DNA of 64,000 nucleotides, taken from Croceitalea marina (GTDB lineage Bacteria > Bacteroidota > Bacteroidia > Flavobacteriales > Flavobacteriaceae). The notes beneath the pieces are model-generated. The model was not told the origin of the DNA. It saw only the letters and a list, made by a program, of their open reading frames with translations, and ran no database searches. The stretch is from NCBI RefSeq assembly GCF_042684265.1, contig NZ_JBHULB010000011.1:62001-126000 (forward strand). Reading direction: 5' to 3'. Of the stretch, positions 50,732-59,002 are shown one piece after another (the first letter of the stretch is position 1; each line of letters opens with the position of its first letter). A program made the position numbers and the translations under genes.

Positions 50732-50747
50732 TTTCATCCTAATTTTG
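50732..50747 (+). promoter_or_regulatory. promoter P2 -7 element (TAATTTTG)
   Basis: TAATTTTG (50740-50747) matches TAnnTTTG perfectly and lies 38 bases after the last TTTCACAAC box. No TTTG is present at the -33 distance, which suggests activator dependence. Confidence 0.5.
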
Positions 50748-50753
50748 ATAGAA

Positions 50754-50823
50754 ATTTATCATGTGCCAAATCTTACGACATTATAATATTTAAAGGACTA
50801 TACTTTTTGTATGGTCTTTTTTT
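50754..50823 (+). ncRNA. candidate small RNA 2
   Basis: About 70 bases from the P2 start to a terminator at 50793-50823. A ten-codon frame (MCQILRHYNI) from 50761 is the only possible peptide and is unsupported. From here to 50974 the gap shows no further clear feature before the kinase start. Confidence 0.45.
50793..50823 (+). terminator. intrinsic terminator of candidate small RNA 2
   Basis: GGACTATAC (50795-50803) pairs with GTATGGTCT (50809-50817, two G-U) around a TTTTT loop, and is followed by a T run. Confidence 0.85.
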
Positions 50824-50974
50824 AGATATGATGTTTAAGTTGTTGTTAAAATCTCCTCAAACTAACTATTCATTAGTGCCTTTGGCATTAAACCTTAGAG
50901 ATTTTAGGCGTAGAACATCATTTTTATGATGCACAAGATTAATTTGAACATGATTCATACCAAATACAAGTTAT

Positions 50975-52972
50975 TTGAATATGAAACGTTTTCTAAAGTA
51001 TAGAATGCAAATAATGCCAAAGCAAGCTAAAATATATCTTCTAATCACCCTTTTTTCATTTGGGTACATAGCTGCACAATCTATTCAAAAACAAGAGGTT
51101 GATTTGCTTGAAGCTTTTAGGGATAGTGAAAGTGCTTCAGAAAAGTTTGATTTCTTTTTTGAAACCCCTAATAGATACACACAAGATTCAGCTTATGATT
51201 GGTTAGACGATGTAAAAGTGTATTTAAATAGTGCCGAGAAAATAAATGATTCTTCCGCTATTAGACTGTACAAACTTATTAAAGCCCAGTTGTATTTTGA
51301 TATTGGTGACTATAACAAGAGTATTGCTTTTGCAAAAGAATTACCGAAAAGTAAAGACACATTAGGGCAAAAGCCCCTAGAAATTTTACTGACCCTACTA
51401 GACGAAAACTATAGAGAACTTAAAATGTTCGATGAACAGATTAAGGTCAGGGAAGAAAAAATTGAATTGGGCTTTACTGAAGGTGTTGCGTTTTATGACA
51501 TTTATGAAAAAATGGGGCTTTACAGACGAGCAATGAATAAATATGTTCAGACTGTTGGCCCTACAATTGCAGATAACGACCATTTAGGAAAAGCTAAATA
51601 CCACAATAAGATCGGAAATTTTTTAAGGTTAGAGAAATCAGAACCGACGGCAATAGGAGAATTAAATAAAGCAAGTGGTTTTTTACAGGTTGCAGTTAAT
51701 GATATCACTATCCAAAAAACGGAAAGTGATCTTTTTGATATTGAATTTTTAAATGCAGAAATTGAAGGGAATATTGGTAAGTGTTATGTCGGCCTAAAAC
51801 AATACAAGGAGGCCTTACCCCATTTGCAGGCAAGTTTAAAAATTTTCGAAGAATTTAGTAACGGCAAATATGCAGATCAATTGGTTGACAATACCTTAAG
51901 TTTCGCCAATGCACATTTGCAACTTGGAAATTACAAAACGGCCAAAAAACATCTTGACAAGGTTTATCAGGTTGAGGACATTCAACAGCAATTAAACCTG
52001 AATCATTTATTGGCAAGCTATTATGATAAAACTGAAAATTATAGAACAGCTAACACTTTCTATAAAAAGAACCAACGAATTTCAGACTCTTTAAAAGCGA
52101 ATGAACAGTCAATTTTAAAGCAGCAATTGGTTGCTATTGTCGGTACCTCTGACTTAGAGAATTCTCGTAGATTGGTAAATGAACAAAAGGCTTCTAATGA
52201 GAAGTTCAGAAGTGAATTACAACAACAAAGCGAACGTACAAATCTTGTAATTATCTCTTTAATTTTCACATTACTTGGCTTTGCAGGTTTAGTTTATGCT
52301 TATTTAAAGAGTATTAAAAATCAGCGATTAATAGCTCAGCAAAAGCATATTATTGAAGATTCACTAAAAGAAAAAGATTCTTTACTTAAAGAGATTCACC
52401 ATAGGGTTAAGAACAACTTGCAAATGGTTTCGAGTCTGCTTAGCCTTCAAACAAAAAACACAAGGAGTAAGGCTGCGATTGAAGCACTTGAAGAAGGTAA
52501 GAGTAGGGTGAAAGCCATGGCCCTTATCCATCAAAAATTATATCAGAACGAAGACCTTTCGGTTATTGAAATGCAGGGATACATTGAAAGTCTTATTAAT
52601 AGTGTGCAATCGGTATACAAGAAGGGCGGTCATAATATCAGTATTACTATCGATGCCGAGGGTACTGAGTTAGATATTGATAGAGCCATCCCTTTTGGAT
52701 TAATTTTAAATGAATTGGTTTCTAATTCTTTTAAATATGCATTTCCGGAAAGTGATGAAAATGGAAAAATTTATATACACTTAAGAAAGAACGGTGATCA
52801 GGGGTATTTTGAATATACTGATAATGGAGTAGGCTTACCAGAGGATACGGATGAACGTGCAAATTCTTCAATGGGTATTCGTTTAATGAATCGTTTGGTG
52901 AATCAATTACAGTCAAAATTGAATGTGGATAAAACCGGCGAAGGTGTCCGGTTTTGGTTCAACTTTAAATAA
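50975..52972 (+). CDS. TPR-containing HisKA_2 histidine kinase
   Basis: This 665-residue sensor has a signal/anchor (20-35), TPR-like helices (~95-375), a coiled coil, a membrane helix (~424-443) and a HisKA_2/HWE-type core. The phosphoacceptor region LKEIHHRVKNNLQMVSSLL (His475/476) is followed by ATP boxes LILNELVSNSFKYAF, YTDNGVGLPED and SMGIRLMNRLVNQL. This class usually pairs with LytTR or receiver proteins. It is the likely partner of the upstream LytTR regulator. Its stop is one base from the convergent SDR stop. Confidence 0.92.
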   Translation: MNMKRFLKYRMQIMPKQAKIYLLITLFSFGYIAAQSIQKQEVDLLEAFRDSESASEKFDFFFETPNRYTQDSAYDWLDDVKVYLNSAEKINDSSAIRLYKLIKAQLYFDIGDYNKSIAFAKELPKSKDTLGQKPLEILLTLLDENYRELKMFDEQIKVREEKIELGFTEGVAFYDIYEKMGLYRRAMNKYVQTVGPTIADNDHLGKAKYHNKIGNFLRLEKSEPTAIGELNKASGFLQVAVNDITIQKTESDLFDIEFLNAEIEGNIGKCYVGLKQYKEALPHLQASLKIFEEFSNGKYADQLVDNTLSFANAHLQLGNYKTAKKHLDKVYQVEDIQQQLNLNHLLASYYDKTENYRTANTFYKKNQRISDSLKANEQSILKQQLVAIVGTSDLENSRRLVNEQKASNEKFRSELQQQSERTNLVIISLIFTLLGFAGLVYAYLKSIKNQRLIAQQKHIIEDSLKEKDSLLKEIHHRVKNNLQMVSSLLSLQTKNTRSKAAIEALEEGKSRVKAMALIHQKLYQNEDLSVIEMQGYIESLINSVQSVYKKGGHNISITIDAEGTELDIDRAIPFGLILNELVSNSFKYAFPESDENGKIYIHLRKNGDQGYFEYTDNGVGLPEDTDERANSSMGIRLMNRLVNQLQSKLNVDKTGEGVRFWFNFK

Positions 52973-52973
52973 T

Positions 52974-53768
52974 TTATTTGACTTCGCTTTTTAAAACTAG
53001 CTTGTGAAGCAGTTTTGGAAAAAAACGTTTTACATAAACACCTTTGGTTTCTTTTCCACCTATATAAGCTTCGTAACTCTTTTTCTCGATCGCCCTTATC
53101 ATTTTGCGACTTAATTTAGTAGTCGAAATTCCATTTGCAGTGGCCTTGTCATTTTTACCTTGAGCAGAACCATTACCGGTAAGCGCACTTTTTGCAATAT
53201 TGGTGTTTACGAAACCTGGGCATATCATAGTTACATCGATATTGTCTTTTTCATGTTCCATACGCAAAGCGTCAAAGAAGCCGTGTAAAGCATGTTTGGC
53301 CCCACAATAACCGGAACGATAGGGAGAAGAAAATTTACCCATTAAGCTACTTACGGTGATAAAGTGACCTGATTTTTGGGCTACAAAGTACGGCAAGATG
53401 GCTTTTGTCAATGCAACCGTACCTAAATAATCGACATCTATCATTTTTTGATACACACTAAAATCGGTTTCTGCGATCAAAGACCGTTGGCTAATACCGG
53501 CGTTATTGATTAGAATATCGATCTTTCCAACGAGTTCTATGGCTTCCTTAACTTTCTTTTCCATGATAGAAAATTCAGTGACATCTAATGGAAGTACAAA
53601 GACATTACTTTTATTAATACAAGAATTTCTAACTTCTTCAAGTGCTTCTTTTCGCCTAGCGGACAAGATGAGCCTACAATTTTTAGAAGCAAGTTGATAT
53701 GCTAGTTCCTCTCCAATACCTGAAGATGCTCCGGTAATCCAAACTGTTTTTCCATCAATTCTTGCCAT
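52974..53768 (-). CDS. SDR family oxidoreductase
   Basis: This 264-residue short-chain dehydrogenase has cofactor motif TGASSGIG (residues 13-20), NNAG (near 87), catalytic Ser in VSSLMGK and the active YCGAK (Tyr153-type, xxx Lys). The complete triad separates it from the SDR at 13168-13860. The C-terminus has a hydrophobic/basic tail (VYVKRFFPKLLHKLV) common in DHRS7-like members. The substrate is unknown. It lies between the kinase and menC, and its start is divergent from menC. Confidence 0.9.
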   Translation of the reverse strand: MARIDGKTVWITGASSGIGEELAYQLASKNCRLILSARRKEALEEVRNSCINKSNVFVLPLDVTEFSIMEKKVKEAIELVGKIDILINNAGISQRSLIAETDFSVYQKMIDVDYLGTVALTKAILPYFVAQKSGHFITVSSLMGKFSSPYRSGYCGAKHALHGFFDALRMEHEKDNIDVTMICPGFVNTNIAKSALTGNGSAQGKNDKATANGISTTKLSRKMIRAIEKKSYEAYIGGKETKGVYVKRFFPKLLHKLVLKSEVK

Positions 53769-53773
53769 AAGAG

Positions 53774-53804
53774 TTTATTTAGGCTTAAAATATAGCTAAT
53801 TTTG
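53774..53804 (+). promoter_or_regulatory. promoter of the menC-CPBP-menE unit
   Basis: TTTA (53774-53777), 19 bases, then TAATTTTG (53797-53804), a full -7 match. The menC ATG is only six bases after the -7 box, so the transcript may be leaderless. Confidence 0.65.
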
Positions 53805-53810
53805 AACTAG

Positions 53811-54863
53811 ATGATAGCATTCTATAAACGTCATGAGCTTATTTTTAAACGCCCAAGTGGAACTTCGAGAGGTGTTTTAAAGAAAAAAGAAACTTGGTTT
53901 TTAATTTTAAAGAACGGCCAAAATTATGGAATAGGAGAGTGTGGACTTTTAAGAGGATTAAGTTTTGATGATGTTCCACATTATGAAGAAAAGTTAATCT
54001 GGGTTTGTGAAAACATAGATCTAGGTCTCAAAAATTTATTAATAGAGCTAATAGATTTTCCTTCAATACAGTTTGGTTTAGAGCAGGCTTTTTTATCGCT
54101 TCGAGCTAAAAATCCATTTCATCTTTACCCAAGTAATTTCATATTAAATGAGTCTCCTATTGAAATAAATGGACTTATTTGGATGGGTAGCAAAGAATTC
54201 ATGCTCGAACAGATTTCAGAAAAGCTTGAATCTGGCTTTACCTGTATTAAAATGAAAATTGGGGCCATTGATTTCGAGACTGAACTGTCGTTGCTAAGTT
54301 CCATCAGAGAGGTATATGGCAAAGAAGAAATTGAACTGCGTGTTGATGCAAATGGCGCTTTTAAACCAATGGAAGCCTTATCTAAGTTAAAAACCTTATC
54401 CCAGTTTGAATTACATTCCATTGAACAGCCAATAAAGCCAGGTAACTTGCAAGAGATGGCCCGTTTATGCAAAACAAGCCCGTTACCTATTGCTCTAGAT
54501 GAAGAATTAATCGGCGTTGTGAGTTTACAGGAAAAACGAAAAGTACTTGAATCCATAAATCCCCAATATATTATTCTTAAACCAAGTTTGATTGGCGGTT
54601 ATAAAGGTTCACAAGAATGGATAGACCTAGCAGAAGCGCTTGATATAAAATGGTGGATTACGAGTGCATTAGAGAGTAATATCGGGTTAAATGCAATTGC
54701 ACAATGGACATACACCCTCAAAAGTAATTTACCACAAGGATTGGGAACCGGTAGTCTCTTTACCAACAATTTTGAAAGCCCTTTGCATGTTGCAAAAGGC
54801 AAGTTGTTTTATGGAAAAGATTTATCTTGGCAGCAAGATTTAATAGAACAGTTATGTATATAG
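53811..54863 (+). CDS. menC: o-succinylbenzoate synthase
   Basis: This 350-residue enolase-superfamily enzyme dehydrates SHCHC to o-succinylbenzoate. The catalytic KMKIG (near residue 146), metal ligands in LRVDANGAFKP (near 177) and SIEQPIKPGN, and the final WWITSALESNIGLNAIAQW segment are the MenC pattern. It begins the block menC-CPBP-menE, in which each gene overlaps the next (10 bases to CPBP). Its promoter is immediately upstream. Confidence 0.93.
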   Translation: MIAFYKRHELIFKRPSGTSRGVLKKKETWFLILKNGQNYGIGECGLLRGLSFDDVPHYEEKLIWVCENIDLGLKNLLIELIDFPSIQFGLEQAFLSLRAKNPFHLYPSNFILNESPIEINGLIWMGSKEFMLEQISEKLESGFTCIKMKIGAIDFETELSLLSSIREVYGKEEIELRVDANGAFKPMEALSKLKTLSQFELHSIEQPIKPGNLQEMARLCKTSPLPIALDEELIGVVSLQEKRKVLESINPQYIILKPSLIGGYKGSQEWIDLAEALDIKWWITSALESNIGLNAIAQWTYTLKSNLPQGLGTGSLFTNNFESPLHVAKGKLFYGKDLSWQQDLIEQLCI

Positions 54864-55813
54864 AACAGGGGTATAAAGGATTGCATGAAGGCTGGAGATA
54901 CGTAGTCGGTGTTATTGCAGTTTTTTTTGGTTGGCAGTTTATAGGAGGAATCCCTTTAGTAATTGCATTAATATCAAAGTCAGGGCTTGATTCTTTAGTG
55001 ACAACTCCAAGTGGAATGTCTGAATTGCTTGGAGCTAATGTTTTTCTATTCTTGATGCTACTAGCTTTTGTTTTCGGCATTTTATTCTTGTTTATTTTTG
55101 TTAAATACGTTCATAAGCAATCCTTTAAATCTTTAACAACCTCAAGAGAAAAGATAGATTGGAAAAGAATAATTTTCGCATTTTCATTATGGTCTATAGT
55201 TTCAATTTTATTTATTTTATTGGACATTTACCTATCTCCGGATGATTACGTTTTAAACTTTAAGTTTGAAAAGTTTTTGATACTGGCCGCGATTGCGATA
55301 GCATTAATTCCGATACAAACTAGTATGGAAGAATATTTTATGAGAGGTTATGTAATGCAAGGATTGGGAATCGCTGTAAAAAACAAATGGATACCTTTAA
55401 TCGTAACATCTTCAGTTTTTGGATTGTTACATATTTTTAATCCTGAAGTTCAGAAACTTGGCTACGGAATACTTGTTTTTTACATAGGTACTGGTTTTTT
55501 TCTGGGAATTATGACATTAATGGATGAGGGACTCGAACTTGCTTTAGGTTTTCATGCCGCAAATAATTTAACAGCAGCACTATTGGTAACTGCAGATTGG
55601 ACCGCTTTTACAACAGACTCAATATATAGAGATGTTTCTGACCCAGTACTGGGTTGGGATGTTTTAGTTCCAGTTTTTATTGTATTTCCAATTTTACTAT
55701 TCATTTTTTCAAAAAAATATAAATGGACCGATTGGAAGGGAAGACTTTTCGGAAAAGTCATGAGTAAAGAAGAATTTTTAGCTGTTGAGAATGGAAATCC
55801 ATCCGAAGTTTAA
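54854..55813 (+). CDS. CPBP family intramembrane metalloprotease
   Basis: This 319-residue membrane protein has about eight helices. The CPBP/Abi motifs are EEYFMRGYVMQG (Glu-Glu-xxx-Arg), FGLLHIFNP and FHAANN, which form the metal-type active site in the Rce1/CPBP family. The start ATG at 54854 lies ten bases inside menC; a longer frame is not conserved-looking. It is encoded between menC and menE, and the 3' end overlaps menE by 23 bases. A link to menaquinone is likely only genomic. The function is unknown. Confidence 0.85.
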   Translation: MYIEQGYKGLHEGWRYVVGVIAVFFGWQFIGGIPLVIALISKSGLDSLVTTPSGMSELLGANVFLFLMLLAFVFGILFLFIFVKYVHKQSFKSLTTSREKIDWKRIIFAFSLWSIVSILFILLDIYLSPDDYVLNFKFEKFLILAAIAIALIPIQTSMEEYFMRGYVMQGLGIAVKNKWIPLIVTSSVFGLLHIFNPEVQKLGYGILVFYIGTGFFLGIMTLMDEGLELALGFHAANNLTAALLVTADWTAFTTDSIYRDVSDPVLGWDVLVPVFIVFPILLFIFSKKYKWTDWKGRLFGKVMSKEEFLAVENGNPSEV

Positions 55814-56834
55814 ACTTAATGGCGAGTCGTATTCTGTTCAAGAACTTAAAGAAGTTGCATATAGTTTAGTTAAAGAAGGAAAACCTTTTGAAGTTTCTAT
55901 TGGTAACTTTCTGCTCAACTGGTTGAGTACATCTAAAACACTTACGGTTTCTACTTCTGGGTCAACAGGTACAGCAAAACAAATTCAACTTCAAAAAACA
56001 CAGATGGTCAATTCTGCATTGGCTACAGGAAGTTTATTCAACTTAAAAGCGGGAAATTCTGCTTTGCTTTGTTTACCATGTAATTTTATTGCAGGTAAAA
56101 TGATGCTGGTAAGAGCTATGGTTCTAGGTCTGGAAATGGATAGCGTTGAACCGAGTTCAAATCCATTAAGAGAAGTTATAAAAACTTATGATTTTGGAGC
56201 TATGATTCCGCTTCAAGCTCAAAATTCACTAAAAAAATTACAACTAATTGATAAGCTTATTTTAGGTGGAACTCCACTCAATCAAAAACTGAGAAATCAA
56301 CTCAGCCCTTTAAATACATCTATTTACGAAACTTATGGTATGACCGAGACTATAACACATATAGCTGTTAGAAAGCTCGAGGCTGACAAATTCGTAACCC
56401 TTCCAGATGTAACAGTTGTTCAAGATTCAAGAGAATGTTTGGTTATAAATGCCCCAAAGATTTTGACTGAAGAAGTGATTACCAATGATGTAGTAGAATT
56501 AATTTCTAATACCGAATTTAAATGGCTAGGTAGATACGACACGGTAATTAATTCCGGAGGAATTAAACTGATTCCCGAACAAATTGAACTAAAACTCTCA
56601 AAAATTATTGATAATCGTTTTTTTGTTGCCGGAATACCTGATGAAACTTTAGGTGAAAAATTGGTTTTAGTGGTTGAAAGCTCAGAAATATCAACCTTAG
56701 CAGAAAAATTGAAATTTGTAGAGGGGCTTTCAAAATTTGAACTGCCAAAAGCCATTTATTTCATTCCTGAATTTAAAGAGACCAAAAATGGAAAGTTGCA
56801 TCGCTCCAAAACTATGAAACTTATAAAAAATTAG
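55791..56834 (+). CDS. menE: o-succinylbenzoate-CoA ligase
   Basis: This 347-residue AMP-forming ligase is shorter than usual acyl-CoA synthetases, as are many flavobacterial MenE. The P-loop STSGSTGTAKQIQLQK (near 57) and the ATP motif ETYGMTETITHIAVR (near 181) are clear. GRYDTVINSGGIKLIPEQIE is the hinge/motif, and the C-terminal catalytic Lys lies in KNGKLHRSK. ATG at 55791 is preferred over an upstream TTG at 55785. Confidence 0.9.
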   Translation: MEIHPKFKLNGESYSVQELKEVAYSLVKEGKPFEVSIGNFLLNWLSTSKTLTVSTSGSTGTAKQIQLQKTQMVNSALATGSLFNLKAGNSALLCLPCNFIAGKMMLVRAMVLGLEMDSVEPSSNPLREVIKTYDFGAMIPLQAQNSLKKLQLIDKLILGGTPLNQKLRNQLSPLNTSIYETYGMTETITHIAVRKLEADKFVTLPDVTVVQDSRECLVINAPKILTEEVITNDVVELISNTEFKWLGRYDTVINSGGIKLIPEQIELKLSKIIDNRFFVAGIPDETLGEKLVLVVESSEISTLAEKLKFVEGLSKFELPKAIYFIPEFKETKNGKLHRSKTMKLIKN

Positions 56835-56926
56835 CTTTACTCATTAAGAGTGGTCTTTTACTCATTATGGCTTTTAAGGCTTTCGATACTCATGTAGGTT
56901 TGTCCAAAACAATAAATAAAACCATC

Positions 56927-57535
56927 ATGAAAAGAATATCCATCCTTTTTTTATTTTGTCTATTGCCTTTATTCGGCGAAGCTCAAGAACAAGTTTCAGA
57001 GGAACACTCAGCTCAAATCACCATAAGATGTACATGCACGAAAATCGTCGATAATTCACCATTATATATTTTAAACGGAGAGCCAATTCAAAAAGAAGGA
57101 CTTACCAGTATTTCTCCAAAAAGTATAGTTTCTATTGCTGTTATAAAAGACTTGGAGGCCTTAAATCGTTACGGTACACAGGGTGAATGCGGGGTTGTTT
57201 TAATCAAAACGAAAGAACGCAAAAATATAAAATGTAATGCTAAGGTGTATCCTTTTAAGACTTATATCATTAAAAATAATAATTGGGTACTTCAACAAGA
57301 TATGTATAATGCAATTGAGGCTAACGTACCTTCAGTTAGGGTAAGCAATAGGAATAACATTACTAAAAGGCCATCTGTCGGTATAAGAGGAGATTTCAAT
57401 ACTACCGTAATTGTGGATGGAGTTAGGTTTAATGCATCAATCTTAAGTACATTAAATCCTAATGATATAGAATGCATTAAAGTCGCCCCATCTATTGTCG
57501 CCACTAATTACTTTTTAAATAATCTACAGAATTAA
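56927..57535 (+). CDS. secreted protein with two TonB-plug-like motifs and no barrel
   Basis: This 202-residue protein has a signal peptide (MKRISILFLFCLLPLFGEAQ). Two plug-type segments follow: PLYILNGEPIQKEGLTSISPKSIVSIAVIKDLEALNRYGTQG-like and, later, SVGIRGDFNTTVIVDGVRFNAS with SIVSxAVIKD replaced by NPNDIECIKVAPS. Each has the pattern (xxVDGxxxx...xxxIxxIxVIKxxxAxxxYG) seen in TonB-receptor plugs. The protein is too short for a barrel. Function is unknown; it may bind to or mimic a receptor plug. Such small proteins occur in Bacteroidota. Confidence 0.65.
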   Translation: MKRISILFLFCLLPLFGEAQEQVSEEHSAQITIRCTCTKIVDNSPLYILNGEPIQKEGLTSISPKSIVSIAVIKDLEALNRYGTQGECGVVLIKTKERKNIKCNAKVYPFKTYIIKNNNWVLQQDMYNAIEANVPSVRVSNRNNITKRPSVGIRGDFNTTVIVDGVRFNASILSTLNPNDIECIKVAPSIVATNYFLNNLQN

Positions 57536-57605
57536 TATGACTGGTTGAGAGTGTTGATGTTTTAACATAGGTTTATTTCGTATTTTTCATTATCAATTAA
57601 CTCAA

Positions 57606-58952
57606 ATGAAAAATACACTGCTAATACTTAGTTTTATTCTTCCTTTTCTTTTAACATCACAACAGATATTGCCCGAAAATGAACGGGCTAGGGTAGTAGA
57701 TGAAATTTTAGAAGACCGTTTTAATAACCTTTTGCCACAATTGATGGATAAGACGGATATTGATATGTGGATTCTAATTTCAAGAGAATATAATGAAGAT
57801 CCTGTATTACGTACTATGCTCCCAGCCAAGTGGTTAAATGCACGGCGCAGAACTATTTTGGTTTTTTATAGAAATAAAGAAAAGAATACAATTGATAAAC
57901 TTGCCGTTGCCAGGTATAATGTTGGTAAGAGTATTCAATCTGCTTGGGACAAAGAAAAGGAGCCTAATCAATGGAAACGATTAATGGAGCTTATAGAAGA
58001 ACGGAATCCTAATAAAATTGGATTAAACTTTTCTAAAGACCACAATATTGCAGATGGGTTGGATAAAACCGATTATGCTGAGTTTATTAAGAATCTTCCA
58101 AGCAAGTACAAAAACAAAGTCGTTTCAGCAGAGCAGTTAGCAGTACGTTGGATAGAGACAAGAACAGAAAGGGAAATGGTCATTTATAACCAATTGGTAG
58201 CTATTACTCATGATATTATAGCCGAAGCATTTTCCGAAAAAGTGATTACTCCTGGTATTACCACTACGACTGAAGTGGAGTGGTGGATGCGGCAAAAAGT
58301 AACGGATTTAGGCCTAGAGACATGGTTTCACCCAACAGTAGATGTACAAAGAACAAGTGAAGAATTGGTCGGTCATTTGTATTCATTTTCCGGTAGGCCC
58401 GATGATATGGTAATTCTGCCGGGCGATTTATTGCATTGTGATTTCGGAATAACTTATTTACGCCTAAATACTGATTGTCAAGAATTGGCTTATGTACTAA
58501 AACCAGAAGAGAAAAAGGCGCCAGACTTTTTGGTTAATGGTCTTAAAGATGGAAATCGAGTTCAAGACTTTTTAACCAAGAATATGATTAAGGGAAAAAC
58601 AGGTAATCAAATTTTAGCAAAATCACTTTCGGAAGCTAAAGCTGCTGGCCTAAGACCAGCAATTTATACGCATCCGCTTGGTTCATATGGCCATTCTGCG
58701 GGAACTACCATAGGAATGTGGGATTCTCAAAGCGGGGTAATGAAAGATGATGGTGAAAACTATCCGTTAAATCCAAATACGGTTTATGCTATCGAATTAA
58801 ATACGACCATAACAATTCCTGAATGGAAAAGAGACATTCGAATTATGCTTGAAGAAGCAGGTTTTTATGGTGAAGACGGATTTAGATATGTGAATGGCAG
58901 ACAAACAGAATTATTGCTTATACCAAGAGTTAAAGCACAACAGGGCAATTAG
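57606..58952 (+). CDS. secreted M24-family metallopeptidase (Xaa-Pro aminopeptidase-like)
   Basis: This 448-residue protein starts with a signal peptide (MKNTLLILSFILPFLLTSQQ). The C-terminal pita-bread domain (~190-445) carries M24 metal ligands: LLHCDFGI (Asp), NTDCQE (Asp), THPLGSYGHSAG (His), AIELN (Glu) and a final Glu in MLEEAGF. The N-terminal part is a creatinase-like domain. It would act on proline-containing peptides outside the cytoplasm. The identity of the substrate is inference. Confidence 0.85.
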   Translation: MKNTLLILSFILPFLLTSQQILPENERARVVDEILEDRFNNLLPQLMDKTDIDMWILISREYNEDPVLRTMLPAKWLNARRRTILVFYRNKEKNTIDKLAVARYNVGKSIQSAWDKEKEPNQWKRLMELIEERNPNKIGLNFSKDHNIADGLDKTDYAEFIKNLPSKYKNKVVSAEQLAVRWIETRTEREMVIYNQLVAITHDIIAEAFSEKVITPGITTTTEVEWWMRQKVTDLGLETWFHPTVDVQRTSEELVGHLYSFSGRPDDMVILPGDLLHCDFGITYLRLNTDCQELAYVLKPEEKKAPDFLVNGLKDGNRVQDFLTKNMIKGKTGNQILAKSLSEAKAAGLRPAIYTHPLGSYGHSAGTTIGMWDSQSGVMKDDGENYPLNPNTVYAIELNTTITIPEWKRDIRIMLEEAGFYGEDGFRYVNGRQTELLLIPRVKAQQGN

Positions 58953-59002
58953 ATAGGTATATTCTTTATGCCGATTATGTTAATCAGTGAAAATTCTATT
59001 TA

